In this document: positions 10,080 to 20,800 of the stretch, in pieces | How positions within the stretch are numbered: the stretch's first letter is position 1 | How the letters are laid out: every line of letters starts with the position of its first letter | From: Zoroaster sp. YZ-2022 | Taxonomy: Eukaryota > Echinodermata > Asteroidea > Forcipulatida > Zoroasteridae | Reading direction: 5' to 3' | Assembly (NCBI GenBank): GCA_029582265.1 | Contig: CM055817.1 | Coordinates: forward strand, 28,576,258-28,640,257 | DNA: 64,000 nt | Made by a program: the position numbers and the translations under genes | The notes under the pieces: generated by a model | The model's database searches: none | What the model saw: only the letters and a program-made list of their open reading frames with translations | Told to the model about the DNA's origin: nothing

Positions 10080-11594
10080 ATGTCAGTTTCAAATGCCAGT
10101 AAATCCAGCAAAGCTGGTACTTCCAATTCAGTTAGCAGTGCTAGACTCAGAGCAGCCGCTACATTAGCAAGACTAAAGGCAGAAGCTTCACACATGGCAG
10201 CGATGAGGGCCATTGAAGAAGAAGAGTTTAGACTACAACAGCGTAAGCGAGATTGCAAATTTCAGCTTGAAATTGCCAAGGCTGAGGCGGAGGAAAAGGT
10301 TCTGGAAGACATTGATGAACATTCTTCACAAGAAGACCAGCCCAAGCTAAACTTAGTTGGGTCAACGACTGCAGAGAAGGTGGATCAGTGGTTAACTGGT
10401 ACTCCACAGCCATGTGTTCCAGTGCAACCGCCATCGCCCGTAGCAACGATGCCTTTGCAACGTGAGATGATTGACACGCTGCTTTTGCCGAAGTGTGAAC
10501 TTGTCAAGTTCAACGGCGACCCGCTCGACTACTGGATCTTCATCTCTAGCTTTGATGGAGCTGTCGGGAGCACCAGCGTCGGGGCCTGTGCCAAGCTAAA
10601 CCGCCTTTTCCAGTACTGCGAAGGGGAGGCACTGGCAGTTATCCGATGTTGTGCTGTCATGCGGCCTGAAGAGGGCTACACTAAGGCCAGAGAACTGCTA
10701 CGTGAACGTTTTGGCAATGACTACAGGATTTCAGAAACCTGGGTCAGTAAACTTACAGAGGGCCCACGCATCCTGCCAGGGGAAAACAAAGGTATCCAGA
10801 GGCTAGCCGATGATCTACAGAGTTGCACACTTGCTCTGTCAGCGATGAACAAACTTGATGAAATTGACACTAAGAGAAGCCTTAGCCTCATCATAAAGAG
10901 ACTGCCTAAATACCAGCAGGCAAAATGGCGCTCTAAGGCTGTGAGCATTCTGGACAAGACCGGTCACTACCCAAATATTGCAGAACTTGTCAAGTTTCTC
11001 AGTAAAGCGGCCCGAGAAGCAAATGATCCAGTTTATGGGTTGGAGGATCGAAACACCAAAGAGAAATCAACCATGAAGAAGGGAGCTAACTACAACGTCC
11101 AAGCCACCAGTAAGTTCGACCAAAGGTCTCGGGTTGGAACTGACTTACCCAAGGATCGAGGTCGCAAGTACGAATTGATGAAGCAGACAGCTTGTCCATT
11201 GTGCTCTGAGGGACATATGCTCACAGCATGTGACAACTTCCGTAAGATGTCTCCTACTGACCGAGTGAAAGTGGCAAGTGAAAAGAGGCTGTGTTTCAAC
11301 TGTCTATCCGTTGGACGACACTTTTCGAGGCATTGTAAAGAAGCTCCCTGCGGTGTTCAAGGGTGCAAGGGAAAACACTCAAAGATGTTGCATGGTGCAT
11401 TCCAGAGAGCAAGTTTTAGAAACGACATTGTTCCTCCTAAGGAGTCGTCTGATGATCAGAAAGTTGGAGCAACTAGTCTCGCTTGTGGGTCCACACAAGA
11501 ACACTCCAAGGTAGCCCTACCAGTTGTCGCTGTGATGGTGAAAGGTACTGGTAGTGGGGAGTGGCTGGTGGCTGAAGACGCACGCTCTTCTTGA
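10080..11594 (+). CDS. gag: BEL Gag-like polyprotein
   Basis: A 504-residue structural protein of the BEL/Pao element, expected to form cytoplasmic particles that package element RNA. The ATG at 10080 is the first of the internal region's long frame. Residues about 25-85 are Ala/Glu/Lys-rich and look like a coiled coil. Residues about 140-290 resemble the Gag domain annotated as DUF1759 in this superfamily (for example CELVKFNGDPLDYWIF). Two zinc-knuckle-like motifs follow: CPLCSEGHMLTAC from residue 372 (CX2CX3HX4C) and CFNCLSVGRHFSRHC from residue 405 (CX2CX5HX4C, one residue longer than the classic CX2CX4HX4C). The frame ends at 11594, overlapping pol, which lies in the +1 frame. Most BEL elements have one continuous gag-pol frame. 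Confidence 0.9.
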   Translation: MSVSNASKSSKAGTSNSVSSARLRAAATLARLKAEASHMAAMRAIEEEEFRLQQRKRDCKFQLEIAKAEAEEKVLEDIDEHSSQEDQPKLNLVGSTTAEKVDQWLTGTPQPCVPVQPPSPVATMPLQREMIDTLLLPKCELVKFNGDPLDYWIFISSFDGAVGSTSVGACAKLNRLFQYCEGEALAVIRCCAVMRPEEGYTKARELLRERFGNDYRISETWVSKLTEGPRILPGENKGIQRLADDLQSCTLALSAMNKLDEIDTKRSLSLIIKRLPKYQQAKWRSKAVSILDKTGHYPNIAELVKFLSKAAREANDPVYGLEDRNTKEKSTMKKGANYNVQATSKFDQRSRVGTDLPKDRGRKYELMKQTACPLCSEGHMLTACDNFRKMSPTDRVKVASEKRLCFNCLSVGRHFSRHCKEAPCGVQGCKGKHSKMLHGAFQRASFRNDIVPPKESSDDQKVGATSLACGSTQEHSKVALPVVAVMVKGTGSGEWLVAEDARSS

Positions 11595-14500
11595 TCCCGG
11601 GAGCAATAGGTCATTCTGCTCAATGGAATTAGTAAAAATGCTGAGTGTACAGGGCACCTCACAATCCTTGTCTCTAGACACATTGAACACGAATTCGCAA
11701 GTGCAAACACTTGTGGTTTCGTTGGACATTTCTGGAACCATTGGCAAGGCCCATGCCAGAAAGTCTTTCTGCATTCCCAAGATTTACGCTCTGAGAGAGT
11801 TTCCGACTCTGCGAGACAGCTGCGCTACCCACGAGGATCTGAAGAAGTTTGAACACTTGAGAGACATTCCTGTTCCATGCGTTGCTAAGGAAGGAGTGAC
11901 GATTCTTATTGGACAGGATGCTCCACAGGTCCTGGTTCCATTGGAGGTGAGGCGCGGTATGGAAGGCGAACCCTACGCAGTCAGAACCTGCCTTGGATGG
12001 ACGGTGAATGGACCGTTAGCCGATGGGAGTCTAGCAGCAGCAGCGTCCAACTTTGTACAAGGAGGCCTTGAGTCACAGGTCGAGAGATTTTGGAAGCTGG
12101 ACAATGCGGACCTGTCAGATGATAGAACCATGTCTTTGGATGACAAAAGGGCAGTCAAGACATGGAATGACTCGATCACCCTTGTTGATGGCCAGTTAGA
12201 CATACCATTCAAGTCAATCCCTCCGAACTTGCCTGAGAACAAGATTGTTGCAGAAAGGCGCTTGCAATCCCTTGCCAAGCGGTTAACTAAGGACCCAGGG
12301 CTGCACTCAAGATACTGTGCAGAGATACAAAATCTATTGAGCAGAGGGTTCTCTGAAAGGGTACCTGAGCAAGAACTGGAGTCATCACCGGGGCAAACTT
12401 GGTACTTACCTCATCACTGCGTACTGAATCCCAACAAACCAGAAAAACTTAGAGTTGTGTTTGACTGTGCTGCCAGGTGTTGTGATACTTCGCTAAATGA
12501 CAGAGTACTACAGGGGCCGGACATGATGAATAAGCTGGTTGGTGTACTTACCCGTTTCCGAGAGCACAAAGTCGGCTTGATGGGAGACATTGAGCAAATG
12601 TTTCATCAGGTTGGAGTCTCCAAGAAGCACAGAGATGTGTTACGATTTCTATGGTGGCCTGAAGGAGATGTTACTAGACCTCCCGAAGTGTTCCGTATGA
12701 CAGTCCATCTCTTTGGAGGGGTATGGAGTCCGAGTTGTGCTGCGTTTGCTCTTCGGCGAACGGCAGATGACAATGAGGCTACGTTCAGCAGTGATGCAGT
12801 CCTGACAGTGAAAGAGAATTTCTATGTTGATGACCTTCTCAAGTCCTTCAAGTCAGAGGATGATGCAGCACTCATGGTGAAGCAGCTGACACACCTTCTA
12901 GCTAAAGGTGGCTTCCACTTGACTAAGTGGATCTGCAGCAGCAGAAAGGTTATGGATTCCATACCAACGGCTGAGAGAGCCAAGACAATCACCAACCTGG
13001 ACCTTGACCATGAACGTCTTCCTGTAGAGAGAGCCCTGGGAGTGCGTTGGGACACCGAAGGTGATCAGATTGGAGTCAAGATAAAGACAAGGCGTGGATG
13101 TCACACTAAGAGAGGTCTCTTAAGTATCCTGAGCTCTGTGTATGATCCTCTTGGATTTGTGTGTCCATTTGTTCTGAGAGCCAAGATCCTGTTCCAGAAT
13201 GAGTGCAGAATAGTTGGAAAGGGCTGGGATGAACCCTTGGAAGTCAGCACGCAAGATCGGTGGGCCAGGTGGTTAGATGATCTTCCCAGGTTGGATCAGT
13301 TTGCTGTTGATAGGTGTCTGGTTCCAGGTGATTTTGGAATTATTAGTGAATGTCGTTTGCATCACTTCTCCGACGCTTCACAGGATGCCTATGGCACTGT
13401 TTCTTATGCCCGTTTTGTCAACACTGATGGAGATGTTTACTGCAGCTTTCTGATTGGCAAATCGCGACTTGCACCGATGAAGACTATGACAATCCCTAGA
13501 CTCGAGCTGTCTGCTGCAGTTGTAGCAGTTAGGATGGACCAAATGCTCAGGAGAGAACTTAGGCTACAGGTGCAAGGGTCAACATTCTGGACGGACAGTA
13601 TGCTGGTGCTCCAGTATGTCAGTAACCAATCAAAGCGTTTCCAAACCTTTGTTGCGAACAGAGTGGCCACAATCCACGACGGATCCACCGCCTGTCAGTG
13701 GAGATACGTCAAATCAGAGCAGAATCCTGCTGACGATGCGTCAAGAGGACTTGATGCCCAGAGTATGCTTGACAAGAAAAGATGGAGAAAGGGTCCAGAC
13801 TTCTTGTGGCAGTCTGAGGATAGTTGGCCTGTGACTACGAAGGTCCCTAGTCTACAGGATAAGGACAAAGAAGTGAGAAAGGAAGCATTGTCCCGAGCCA
13901 TAGATGTCGTTGATCAGGATGACCCAGTTGATAGGTTGATCAGCAGATATTCGTCGTTGTTTCGTCTCAGTAAGGCGGTCGCATGGATCCTCCGCTTCAT
14001 GAAATGGCTACAACAGCATAGACCTAGGAACCTGGTTGATGGAGATAAGGGACACCAGAAGCTGACTGTGGGTGAACTGCAAGATGCTGAGCTGGCCATA
14101 ATCAGGAGTGTTCAGAGAAGACACTACAAGGAGGAGGTCCATGATTTGTTGGCGGGCAAGGCCTCCGTGAAGAGACAGAGTCCTGTGTATAGTCTCGAAC
14201 CATACGTAGATGACAATGGGGTACTGAGGCTTGGAGGTAGACTTCGACTCGCTCCAGTTGAACCCACTCGCAAGTATCCAGTGATACTACCTCGTGATAG
14301 TCATCTGGCCACTTTGATAGTTCGTCGTGCACATGAATTGCTGTCTGGCCACTCGGGCAAGGAGTATGTGCTCTCCTTGATAAGACGACAGTACTGGATT
14401 CCCAAAGTACGACCTTTGATCAACCGCATCCTTAGGGAATGTGTGCTCTGTAGAAGACTGCGAGGATTGTCTGGTGTTCAGCGCATGGCTGATCTGCCTG

Positions 14501-15426
14501 CCTACAGAGTTACTCCAGGTAAACCACCGTTTACCGATGTGGGGGTCGACTGCTTCGGGCCATTTCACGTCAAACGAGGCAGGAGCAGAGAAAAGCGATA
14601 CGGCTGCATTTTCACCTGCATGTCTATTAGAGCAGTCCACCTGGAGAAGCTACACTCTCTAGAAGCTGATTCGTTCCTCAATGCCTTCCTCAGGTTTGCG
14701 GCAAGGCGAGGAACCCCCGAGACAGTTCGCTCCGATAATGGGACTAACTCCGTTGGAGGAGAAAAGGAACTCAGGGCAGCTATCAAGCGTCTAGAGGAAA
14801 GCAAACAGACAGAGGGTTTCTTCCTCAACAGAAGGATCAAATGGCACTTCAACCCCCCGGCGGCTTCCCACATGGGAGGCGTTTGGGAGCGCCAGATTCG
14901 TACCTGCCGGAAAGTCCTGGGTTCACTTCTGCGTGATCAGGTGCTTGATGATGAGAGACTTGACACCTTGCTTTGTGAAGTGGAGTCTATCGTCAATGAC
15001 AGACCTATCACAGCAGTCTCCGATGACCCGACAGACCTCGAACCGCTCACACCCAATCATCTGTTGAAGCTTGGACATGGCCATCCGGTTCCACTCCGTG
15101 ACTTGAAAGCGACTGACCAGTATGGAAAACGATGGAAACACGTACAGTTCCTGGTAGAACAGTTCTGGAGACATTGGACTGCAGAATATCTTCCCACACT
15201 TCAGCGTCGACAACGTTGGATCCAGCCTCAACCCAATTTCAAGGCTGGTGACCTAGTGTTGGTCAGGGATGACAACTCACCCAGGGGTCAGTGGCCTCTG
15301 GCGAGGATCTTGAAGACCTTCCCTGGAGGAGACGGTCTAGTAAGGAGTGTGGAAGTGCGAACAGCTGCCGGAAGTTATGTCAGGCCAATCACAAAATTGT
15401 GCCTTTTAGAAGGTGTTAAAGGCTAG
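11542..15426 (+). CDS. pol: BEL Pol polyprotein (PR-RT-RH-IN), in +1 frame to gag
   Basis: Enzymes for reverse transcription and integration. The frame is open from 11542, has no early ATG (a GTG lies at 11554) and overlaps gag by 53 bp, so expression needs a +1 frameshift or the shift is a recent mutation. Numbering from 11554: protease LLDPGS at about 12-17 (DPG in place of the usual D-S/T-G, a variant I recall from this group); RT with YLPHHCVLNPNKPEKLRVVF near 290 and the catalytic YVDD at 424-427; RNase H with DAS at about 607 and TDSMLVL at about 680; integrase zinc-binding HHCC (HELLSGHSGK to CVLCRRL) at about 926-970; integrase catalytic D in VDCFGPF (about 999), D in RSDNGT (about 1061) and E in GGVWERQ (1112); C-terminal DUF5641 at about 1205-1283. 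No internal stop is present. Confidence 0.95.
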   Translation, partial: KVLVVGSGWWLKTHALLDPGSNRSFCSMELVKMLSVQGTSQSLSLDTLNTNSQVQTLVVSLDISGTIGKAHARKSFCIPKIYALREFPTLRDSCATHEDLKKFEHLRDIPVPCVAKEGVTILIGQDAPQVLVPLEVRRGMEGEPYAVRTCLGWTVNGPLADGSLAAAASNFVQGGLESQVERFWKLDNADLSDDRTMSLDDKRAVKTWNDSITLVDGQLDIPFKSIPPNLPENKIVAERRLQSLAKRLTKDPGLHSRYCAEIQNLLSRGFSERVPEQELESSPGQTWYLPHHCVLNPNKPEKLRVVFDCAARCCDTSLNDRVLQGPDMMNKLVGVLTRFREHKVGLMGDIEQMFHQVGVSKKHRDVLRFLWWPEGDVTRPPEVFRMTVHLFGGVWSPSCAAFALRRTADDNEATFSSDAVLTVKENFYVDDLLKSFKSEDDAALMVKQLTHLLAKGGFHLTKWICSSRKVMDSIPTAERAKTITNLDLDHERLPVERALGVRWDTEGDQIGVKIKTRRGCHTKRGLLSILSSVYDPLGFVCPFVLRAKILFQNECRIVGKGWDEPLEVSTQDRWARWLDDLPRLDQFAVDRCLVPGDFGIISECRLHHFSDASQDAYGTVSYARFVNTDGDVYCSFLIGKSRLAPMKTMTIPRLELSAAVVAVRMDQMLRRELRLQVQGSTFWTDSMLVLQYVSNQSKRFQTFVANRVATIHDGSTACQWRYVKSEQNPADDASRGLDAQSMLDKKRWRKGPDFLWQSEDSWPVTTKVPSLQDKDKEVRKEALSRAIDVVDQDDPVDRLISRYSSLFRLSKAVAWILRFMKWLQQHRPRNLVDGDKGHQKLTVGELQDAELAIIRSVQRRHYKEEVHDLLAGKASVKRQSPVYSLEPYVDDNGVLRLGGRLRLAPVEPTRKYPVILPRDSHLATLIVRRAHELLSGHSGKEYVLSLIRRQYWIPKVRPLINRILRECVLCRRLRGLSGVQRMADLPAYRVTPGKPPFTDVGVDCFGPFHVKRGRSREKRYGCIFTCMSIRAVHLEKLHSLEADSFLNAFLRFAARRGTPETVRSDNGTNSVGGEKELRAAIKRLEESKQTEGFFLNRRIKWHFNPPAASHMGGVWERQIRTCRKVLGSLLRDQVLDDERLDTLLCEVESIVNDRPITAVSDDPTDLEPLTPNHLLKLGHGHPVPLRDLKATDQYGKRWKHVQFLVEQFWRHWTAEYLPTLQRRQRWIQPQPNFKAGDLVLVRDDNSPRGQWPLARILKTFPGGDGLVRSVEVRTAAGSYVRPITKLCLLEGVKG

Positions 15427-15577
15427 ACGCATCTCGTTCAACCAATTGGACCCAGTTGTTAGAGTTGTTGAGACAACACGTTTAAGTTTCTAGCTTAAAG
15501 TTTATTGTTTATTTGATTCACTGTTTAAGCCTGGTTACTTGTAATGATTGTAAATGTGCGTTGATTGCTCTTACATT

Positions 15578-15590
15578 TAAGGGGCCGGAA
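15578..15590 (+). promoter_or_regulatory. Polypurine tract of BEL element
   Basis: AAGGGGCCGGAA lies directly against the 3' LTR start at 15591. This is the expected position for plus-strand DNA priming; the two pyrimidines inside are tolerated in many elements. Confidence 0.75.
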
Positions 15591-16302
15591 TGTAACGCAG
15601 GCTTTTTCCTTAAGTTTTGGCTGTGCATTTTACCATGTTACACCAGAAAATCGTGTGTGGGGGTCAATATTCTTTGCCTCACCCACGTGGTTTTTGTTTT
15701 GGTGCATATAAATAGGCATCGTTATAATTATGTGTGCATTTGGGTGGTCATACATGTGCTGTAAAATCCCATCTGTCAACGTTTTGGGGTAGAAATAAGC
15801 CTGAATATTTCCCTTTGTTTAATTACCAACATAAAGCGGTATTTAGGCAGTTGACCTGACGTGATTTCTGCTTAGTTTGTCGTTCTTTTGGCCTATGCTC
15901 AGCAAAGTCGTGAGTTTCTTTAGTTTCATGACCGTTTATGTGTGCAGACATTTACAATAACGTTTGGGCTCATTTGAAGTTAATTATTTGTAGGGCAGAC
16001 ATATTTGGGGTTACGTACACGTATAAATTCATGCAGTGTAATTTGCTTTATGTAGGTCCTGACTGTTTGCCACGATTTTCTGTTTGACCTCAAATAACTG
16101 GCGATTATATTTCTCATGTTGATTATTTCATGTAATTGTTTATTTAATCATGATAACAATGTATTTACATATATTATTTGATCTGTGGTTAATTTCAGAT
16201 TAAACCTAGTTATATTCCACAAGTACACATCTCTGCGTGGAAAGTGTCAATGACATGAGAGTGAATGGGTTAATTACAAACAGGGCAGCAGAATTCGTTA
16301 CA
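15591..16302 (+). repeat. 3' LTR of BEL element (712 bp)
   Basis: Matches the 5' LTR throughout except for additional 6 bp near 15724, 4 bp near 16014 and 1 bp near 16242. Its TTACA end is followed by the target duplication GCGAC. Confidence 0.95.
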
Positions 16303-16307
16303 GCGAC

Positions 16308-16340
16308 GCTTACACACTTCTAGTGGGACGCGTGAACACT
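16308..16340. repeat. 22-bp minisatellite, right remnant
   Basis: ACACTTCTAGTGGGACGCGTGAACACT continues the array that was split by the BEL insertion. Confidence 0.8.
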
Positions 16341-17399
16341 CTTCTTGCAATGTGCCTGTGTCCTTTTAGAACACCATACTTTCTTCGTGTGTTTGCTCCT
16401 GGTTGCGGTGTGGGCTTACCCAAGGGTAGTCCCAGGACCACGTGGTACACTCTCCTGGAATAACCGCGCTGGTGTACATTGTGAGGTTGTTCACATTCAG
16501 CAGATCGATGTCGGATACCAGGATAAAAGCGTGGATGATGACCGCTTAATTGTGTGTGCGCGATCGACCAATTGCCCATTCATTCTCAGCTCTGAGATGG
16601 GGGCTGTCGGCATTTATAAACCATGGGTTTGTTTATGGACGTCAAGGTGAATTATTTAGTATTTGTCGCACTTGGCTCGTTTTGGAGCGACTGTTTAGAG
16701 TAATCGTTTATTACCTACTTCCCTGTAGAACTTGCATTTAAAAGTAGTTCATATATCAGTGCCCAATGTCGCTAATGTTCAATACATTTTTTCATGTATT
16801 TAAAAAATCTGCGTATTGAGACGATAATATCGTATATCGCCGATATGATGCCGTCGATAATCGACTATCAAAAAAAAAATTCAATATCGTCAAATTATTA
16901 GCACTTTCAGTGCTGCTGTGACACTGAGTTCCTGATGTGTTCTTACAGAACAGCGCCCTCGTATGTCTAGTTTAAGCCCAACATTTTTACAAACGGAAAA
17001 AGCTCGTCTGTGACGCAAGTGGTTTTTTCCGTTTTCCACGAGCGCACTCGGAATAACGAATGTTGCAAATTTATCTTTAGACAATCATAGTTAAATACTA
17101 ATATGAAAAGTTGCACAGGTGGTGTCAAGGGTAGAGAAAAAGTAAACTGTCATTGAAAAGATCTGTCTATAATTTTCAGACCCCTGCCAACGATAAAATA
17201 TTTATTTAAAAATTAACAAATATATGACATTAATAAAAAAAAATACCAATATCAAACAATTACCTATAGGCATAAAACGTACAAAAAACCCACAACGTAA
17301 ATAGATAGGCAATGAGATAGACAATCAGACATAGGTTCCTGTTTGGTGATTGTTCATATTGAATATTAATGCATATAATTTATATAGATGCAAACAGGT
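16341..17399. other. Unassigned stretch with a GC-richer ORF pair
   Basis: An ORF on plus (16345-16650, no ATG at its 5' end) and one on minus (16310-16579) overlap in a GC-richer block. Neither matches a family I recognise and I saw no convincing splice signals. Beyond 16740 the sequence is AT-rich with an A9 run at about 16870. Confidence 0.3.
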
Positions 17400-17411
17400 A
17401 TATTTAGCAGA

Positions 17412-17462
17412 AGCTGGGAACGAGTTTGATCCGGACAAGGGCGAGAACTACACCCTTAAAGG
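17412..17462 (+). other. Possible 51-bp mini-exon
   Basis: A short GC-richer island sits between TATTTAGCAG and GTAATT in AT-rich DNA. Read with phase 1 at both ends, it would encode AGNEFDPDKGENYTLK. The acceptor lacks a strong pyrimidine tract and no neighbouring exon was found on this strand, so it may be chance or a captured fragment. Confidence 0.25.
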
Positions 17463-17816
17463 TAATTAACATCATACATAATTGTCACAGATAACAATAA
17501 ATAAATTGATTCTTAAAAATAAACAAACGTCTCTTCAAAAACAACAACCTTCTAACAAAAAGACAATGTCCTTCTACAATTACCAAAAATTCTACGTCCC
17601 TTTCCTTAAGACAACAACATTGTCCGAACATAAAACAAAAGTATTGCAACATGCTCAAAATAGCACTTTACAAGTAACAGGTGAGATGATCATTTAATCC
17701 GATTTCATCGATCGTGTATTACATAATTTCCGAGCAAGAACAGTAAAAAAGAACATTAACTTCAAAACACAGGCACTTTCAAGAAGTCTTAAGTAGTGTA
17801 AATAAAATAAAATAAA

Positions 17817-20800
17817 CTAGATATAAGTTTTTGTCACAACAAAAACTAGGTGTTCGGTTGAAGTTAAAATGGTGACGTCATCAATTCGAAGTGTTGGAGA
17901 AGTCAAATGTTAACGTCTGTTGAAGTTCTCGCGAGAAGTTTATTTGAATACAATACAATACTGAATTTAGAAATTGTTTTAATATTAAACTTTGACTTCC
18001 GGTTTGGACAGGAAGTAAAGGTCAAATTGGGGTCATGTTTTTGTAAATACTTTTGACAATTAACTACATGTATCTGTACAATGGTGCAAAAACTGTGAAT
18101 TTACCTCTTGTGGTTGTTGAGATATGATTTTTTTAAATATTAAACTTTGACTTCCGGTTTGGACAGGAAGTAAGGTCAAATTGGGGTCATCTTTGTGTAA
18201 ACATGTTTCGATAATTAACAATCTATACAATGGCGCAAAAAATGTCAATTTACCTCTTGTGGTTGTTGAGATAGGATTTTTTTAAATATTAAACTTTGAA
18301 TTCCGGTTTGGACAGGAAGTAAGGTCAAATTGGGGTCATCTTTTAGTAAATATTTTTTGACAATTAACGATCTGTACAATGGTGCAAACATTGTGAATTT
18401 ACCTCTTGTGGTTGTTCAGATATGATTTTTTTAAATATTAAACTTTGACTTCCGGTTTGGACAGGAAGTAAGGTCAAATTGGGGTCACCTTTGTGTAAAT
18501 ATGTTTCGACAATTAACGATCTGTACAATGGTACAAAAATTTTGAAGTTAGCTCTTGTGGTTGTTGAGATATGATTTTTTTAAATATTAAACTTTGATTT
18601 ATCGTAATTCGATATCTGATGACCTAATGATGACGTCACAAATTTTGTTTCATCTACGTGTTAAGTTCTAAGTGTATGCCAAGTTTCAAGTTCATGTGAA
18701 GTTTGTAAGTATGTGTTTTTTTGTAGACAATCGATGGGGAGAAGAAGAAGAAGAAGGAGAAGAAAAAACTAGAGATTGGTGTTTGTATTGACAAACACTA
18801 GGTGTTCGGGACACATAAAGGTCAAATTGGTGTCAACTTTGTTTTAATATTTTTTGGCAATTAACGATCTGTACCTTGGTGCAAAGATTGTGAATTTACC
18901 TCTTGTGGATGATTTTTGTTAATATTAAACTTTGACTTCCGGTTTGGACAGGAAGTAAGGGTCAAATTGGGGGTCATCTTTTAGTAAATATTTTTGACAA
19001 TTAACAATCTGTACAATGGTACAAAAATTGTGAATTTACCTCTTGTGGTTGTTGAGATATGATTTGTTTAAATATTAAACTTTCACTTCCGGTTTGGACA
19101 GGAAGTAAGGTCAAAATGGGGTCACCTTTTTGTCAATATTTTTTGACAATTAACGATCTGTACAATGGTACAAAAATTGTGAATTTCCCTCTTGTGGTTG
19201 TTGAGATATGATTTTTTTAAATATTAAACTTTCACTTCCGGTTTGGACAGGAAGTAAGGTCAAAATGGGGTCACCTTTTTGTAAATATTTTTTGACAATT
19301 AACAATCTGTACAATGGTACAAAAATTTTGAAGTTAGCTCTTGTGGTTGTTGAGATATGATTTTTTTTAAATATTAAACTTTGATTTATCGTAATTCGAT
19401 ATCTGATGACCTAATGATGACATCACAAATTTTGTTTCATCTACGTGTTAAGTTCTAAGTGTATGCCAAGTTTCAAGTTCATGTGAAGTTTGCAAGTATG
19501 TGTTTTTTTGTAGACAATCGATGGGGAGAAGAAGAAAAAACTAGAGATTGGTGTTTGTATTGACAAACACTAGGTGTTCGGGACACATAAAGGTCAAATT
19601 GGTGTCAACTTTGTTTTAATATTTTTTGGCAATTAACGATCTGTACCTTGGTGCAAAGATTGTGAATTTAACTCTTGTGGATGATTTTTGTTAATATTAA
19701 ACTTTGACTTTCGGTTTGGACAGGAAGTAAAGGTCAAATTGGGGGTCATGATTTTGTAAATATTTTTGACAATTAACAATCTGTACAATGGTGCAGAAAA
19801 TGTCAATTTACCTCTTGTGGTTGTTGAGATATGATTTTTGTTTAATGTTAAACTTTGACTTCCGGTTTGGACAGGAAGTAAGGTCAAATTGGGGTCACCT
19901 TTGTGTAAATATTTTTCGACAATTAACAATCTGTATAATAGTACAAAAATTGTGAATTTACCTCTTGTGGTTGTTGAGATATGATTTTTTTAATATTAAA
20001 CTTTGACTTCCGGTTTGGACAGGAAGTAAGGTCAAATAGGGGTCACTCACAACTGGAGTTTCATCTACTTGTTAAGTTCTAAGTACTTTGACTTCCGGTT
20101 TGGACAGGAAGTAAGGTCAAATTGGGGTCATGTTTTTGTAAATATTTTTCGACAATTAACAATCTATACAATAGTGCAAAAAATTTCCATTTTCCTGTTG
20201 TGGTTGTTGAGATATGATTTTTTTAAATATTAAACTTTGACTTCCGGTTTGGACAGGAAGTAAGGTCAAATAGGGGTCACTCACAACTGGAGTTTCATCT
20301 ACTTGTTAAGTTCTAAGTACATACCAAGTTTCAAGTTCATGTGAAGTTTGCAAGTATGTGTTTGTTACCGGACAGTTATTGGGGAGAAGAAGAAGTAAAA
20401 ACTAGAGATTCAGAGTTTGTCTCGACACAAACTCTAGGTGTTCGGGAGGATGTAAGGTCAAATTGGGGTCAACTTTGTTTAAATAGTTTGTGACAATTAA
20501 CGATCTGTACAATGGTGCAAAAATTTTTAATTTACCTCTTGTGGTTGCTGAGATATGATATTTTGAAATATTAAACTTTGACTTCCGGTTTGGACAGGAA
20601 GTAAGGTCAAATTGGGGTCATCTTTTTGTAAATATATTTTGACAATTAGCGATCTGTACAATAGTACAAAATATGTGAATTTACCTCTTGTGGTTGTTGA
20701 GATATGATTTTTTTTAAATATTAAACGTTGACTTCCGGTTTGGACAGGAAGTAAGGTCAAATTGGGGTCATCTTTTTGTAAATATCTTTTGACAATTAAC

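Larger units (their letters stand above)
8818..16302 (+). mobile_element. Full-length BEL/Pao LTR retrotransposon
   Basis: A complete element of 7485 bp bounded by near-identical LTRs (8818-9518 and 15591-16302) and flanked by a perfect 5-bp target duplication GCGAC (8813-8817 and 16303-16307). The internal region holds a 561-bp leader, a gag ORF (10080-11594), a pol ORF (11542-15426) and a polypurine tract against the 3' LTR. The pol order protease, reverse transcriptase, RNase H, integrase, DUF5641 and the Pao-type RT identify the BEL/Pao superfamily. I saw no convincing tRNA primer-binding site immediately after the 5' LTR. The only LTR differences I found are three indels (6, 4 and 1 bp), so the insertion is recent. 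Confidence 0.95.

Noticed and set aside
16310..16650. Overlapping ORFs after the BEL element as a gene
   Set aside because: The plus ORF starts without ATG, no family is recognisable and splice sites are not convincing. Left as unassigned.
18600..18660. CTGATGA in the composite-element tail as a hammerhead ribozyme core
   Set aside because: No matching GAAA box and no three-helix arrangement could be found around it.
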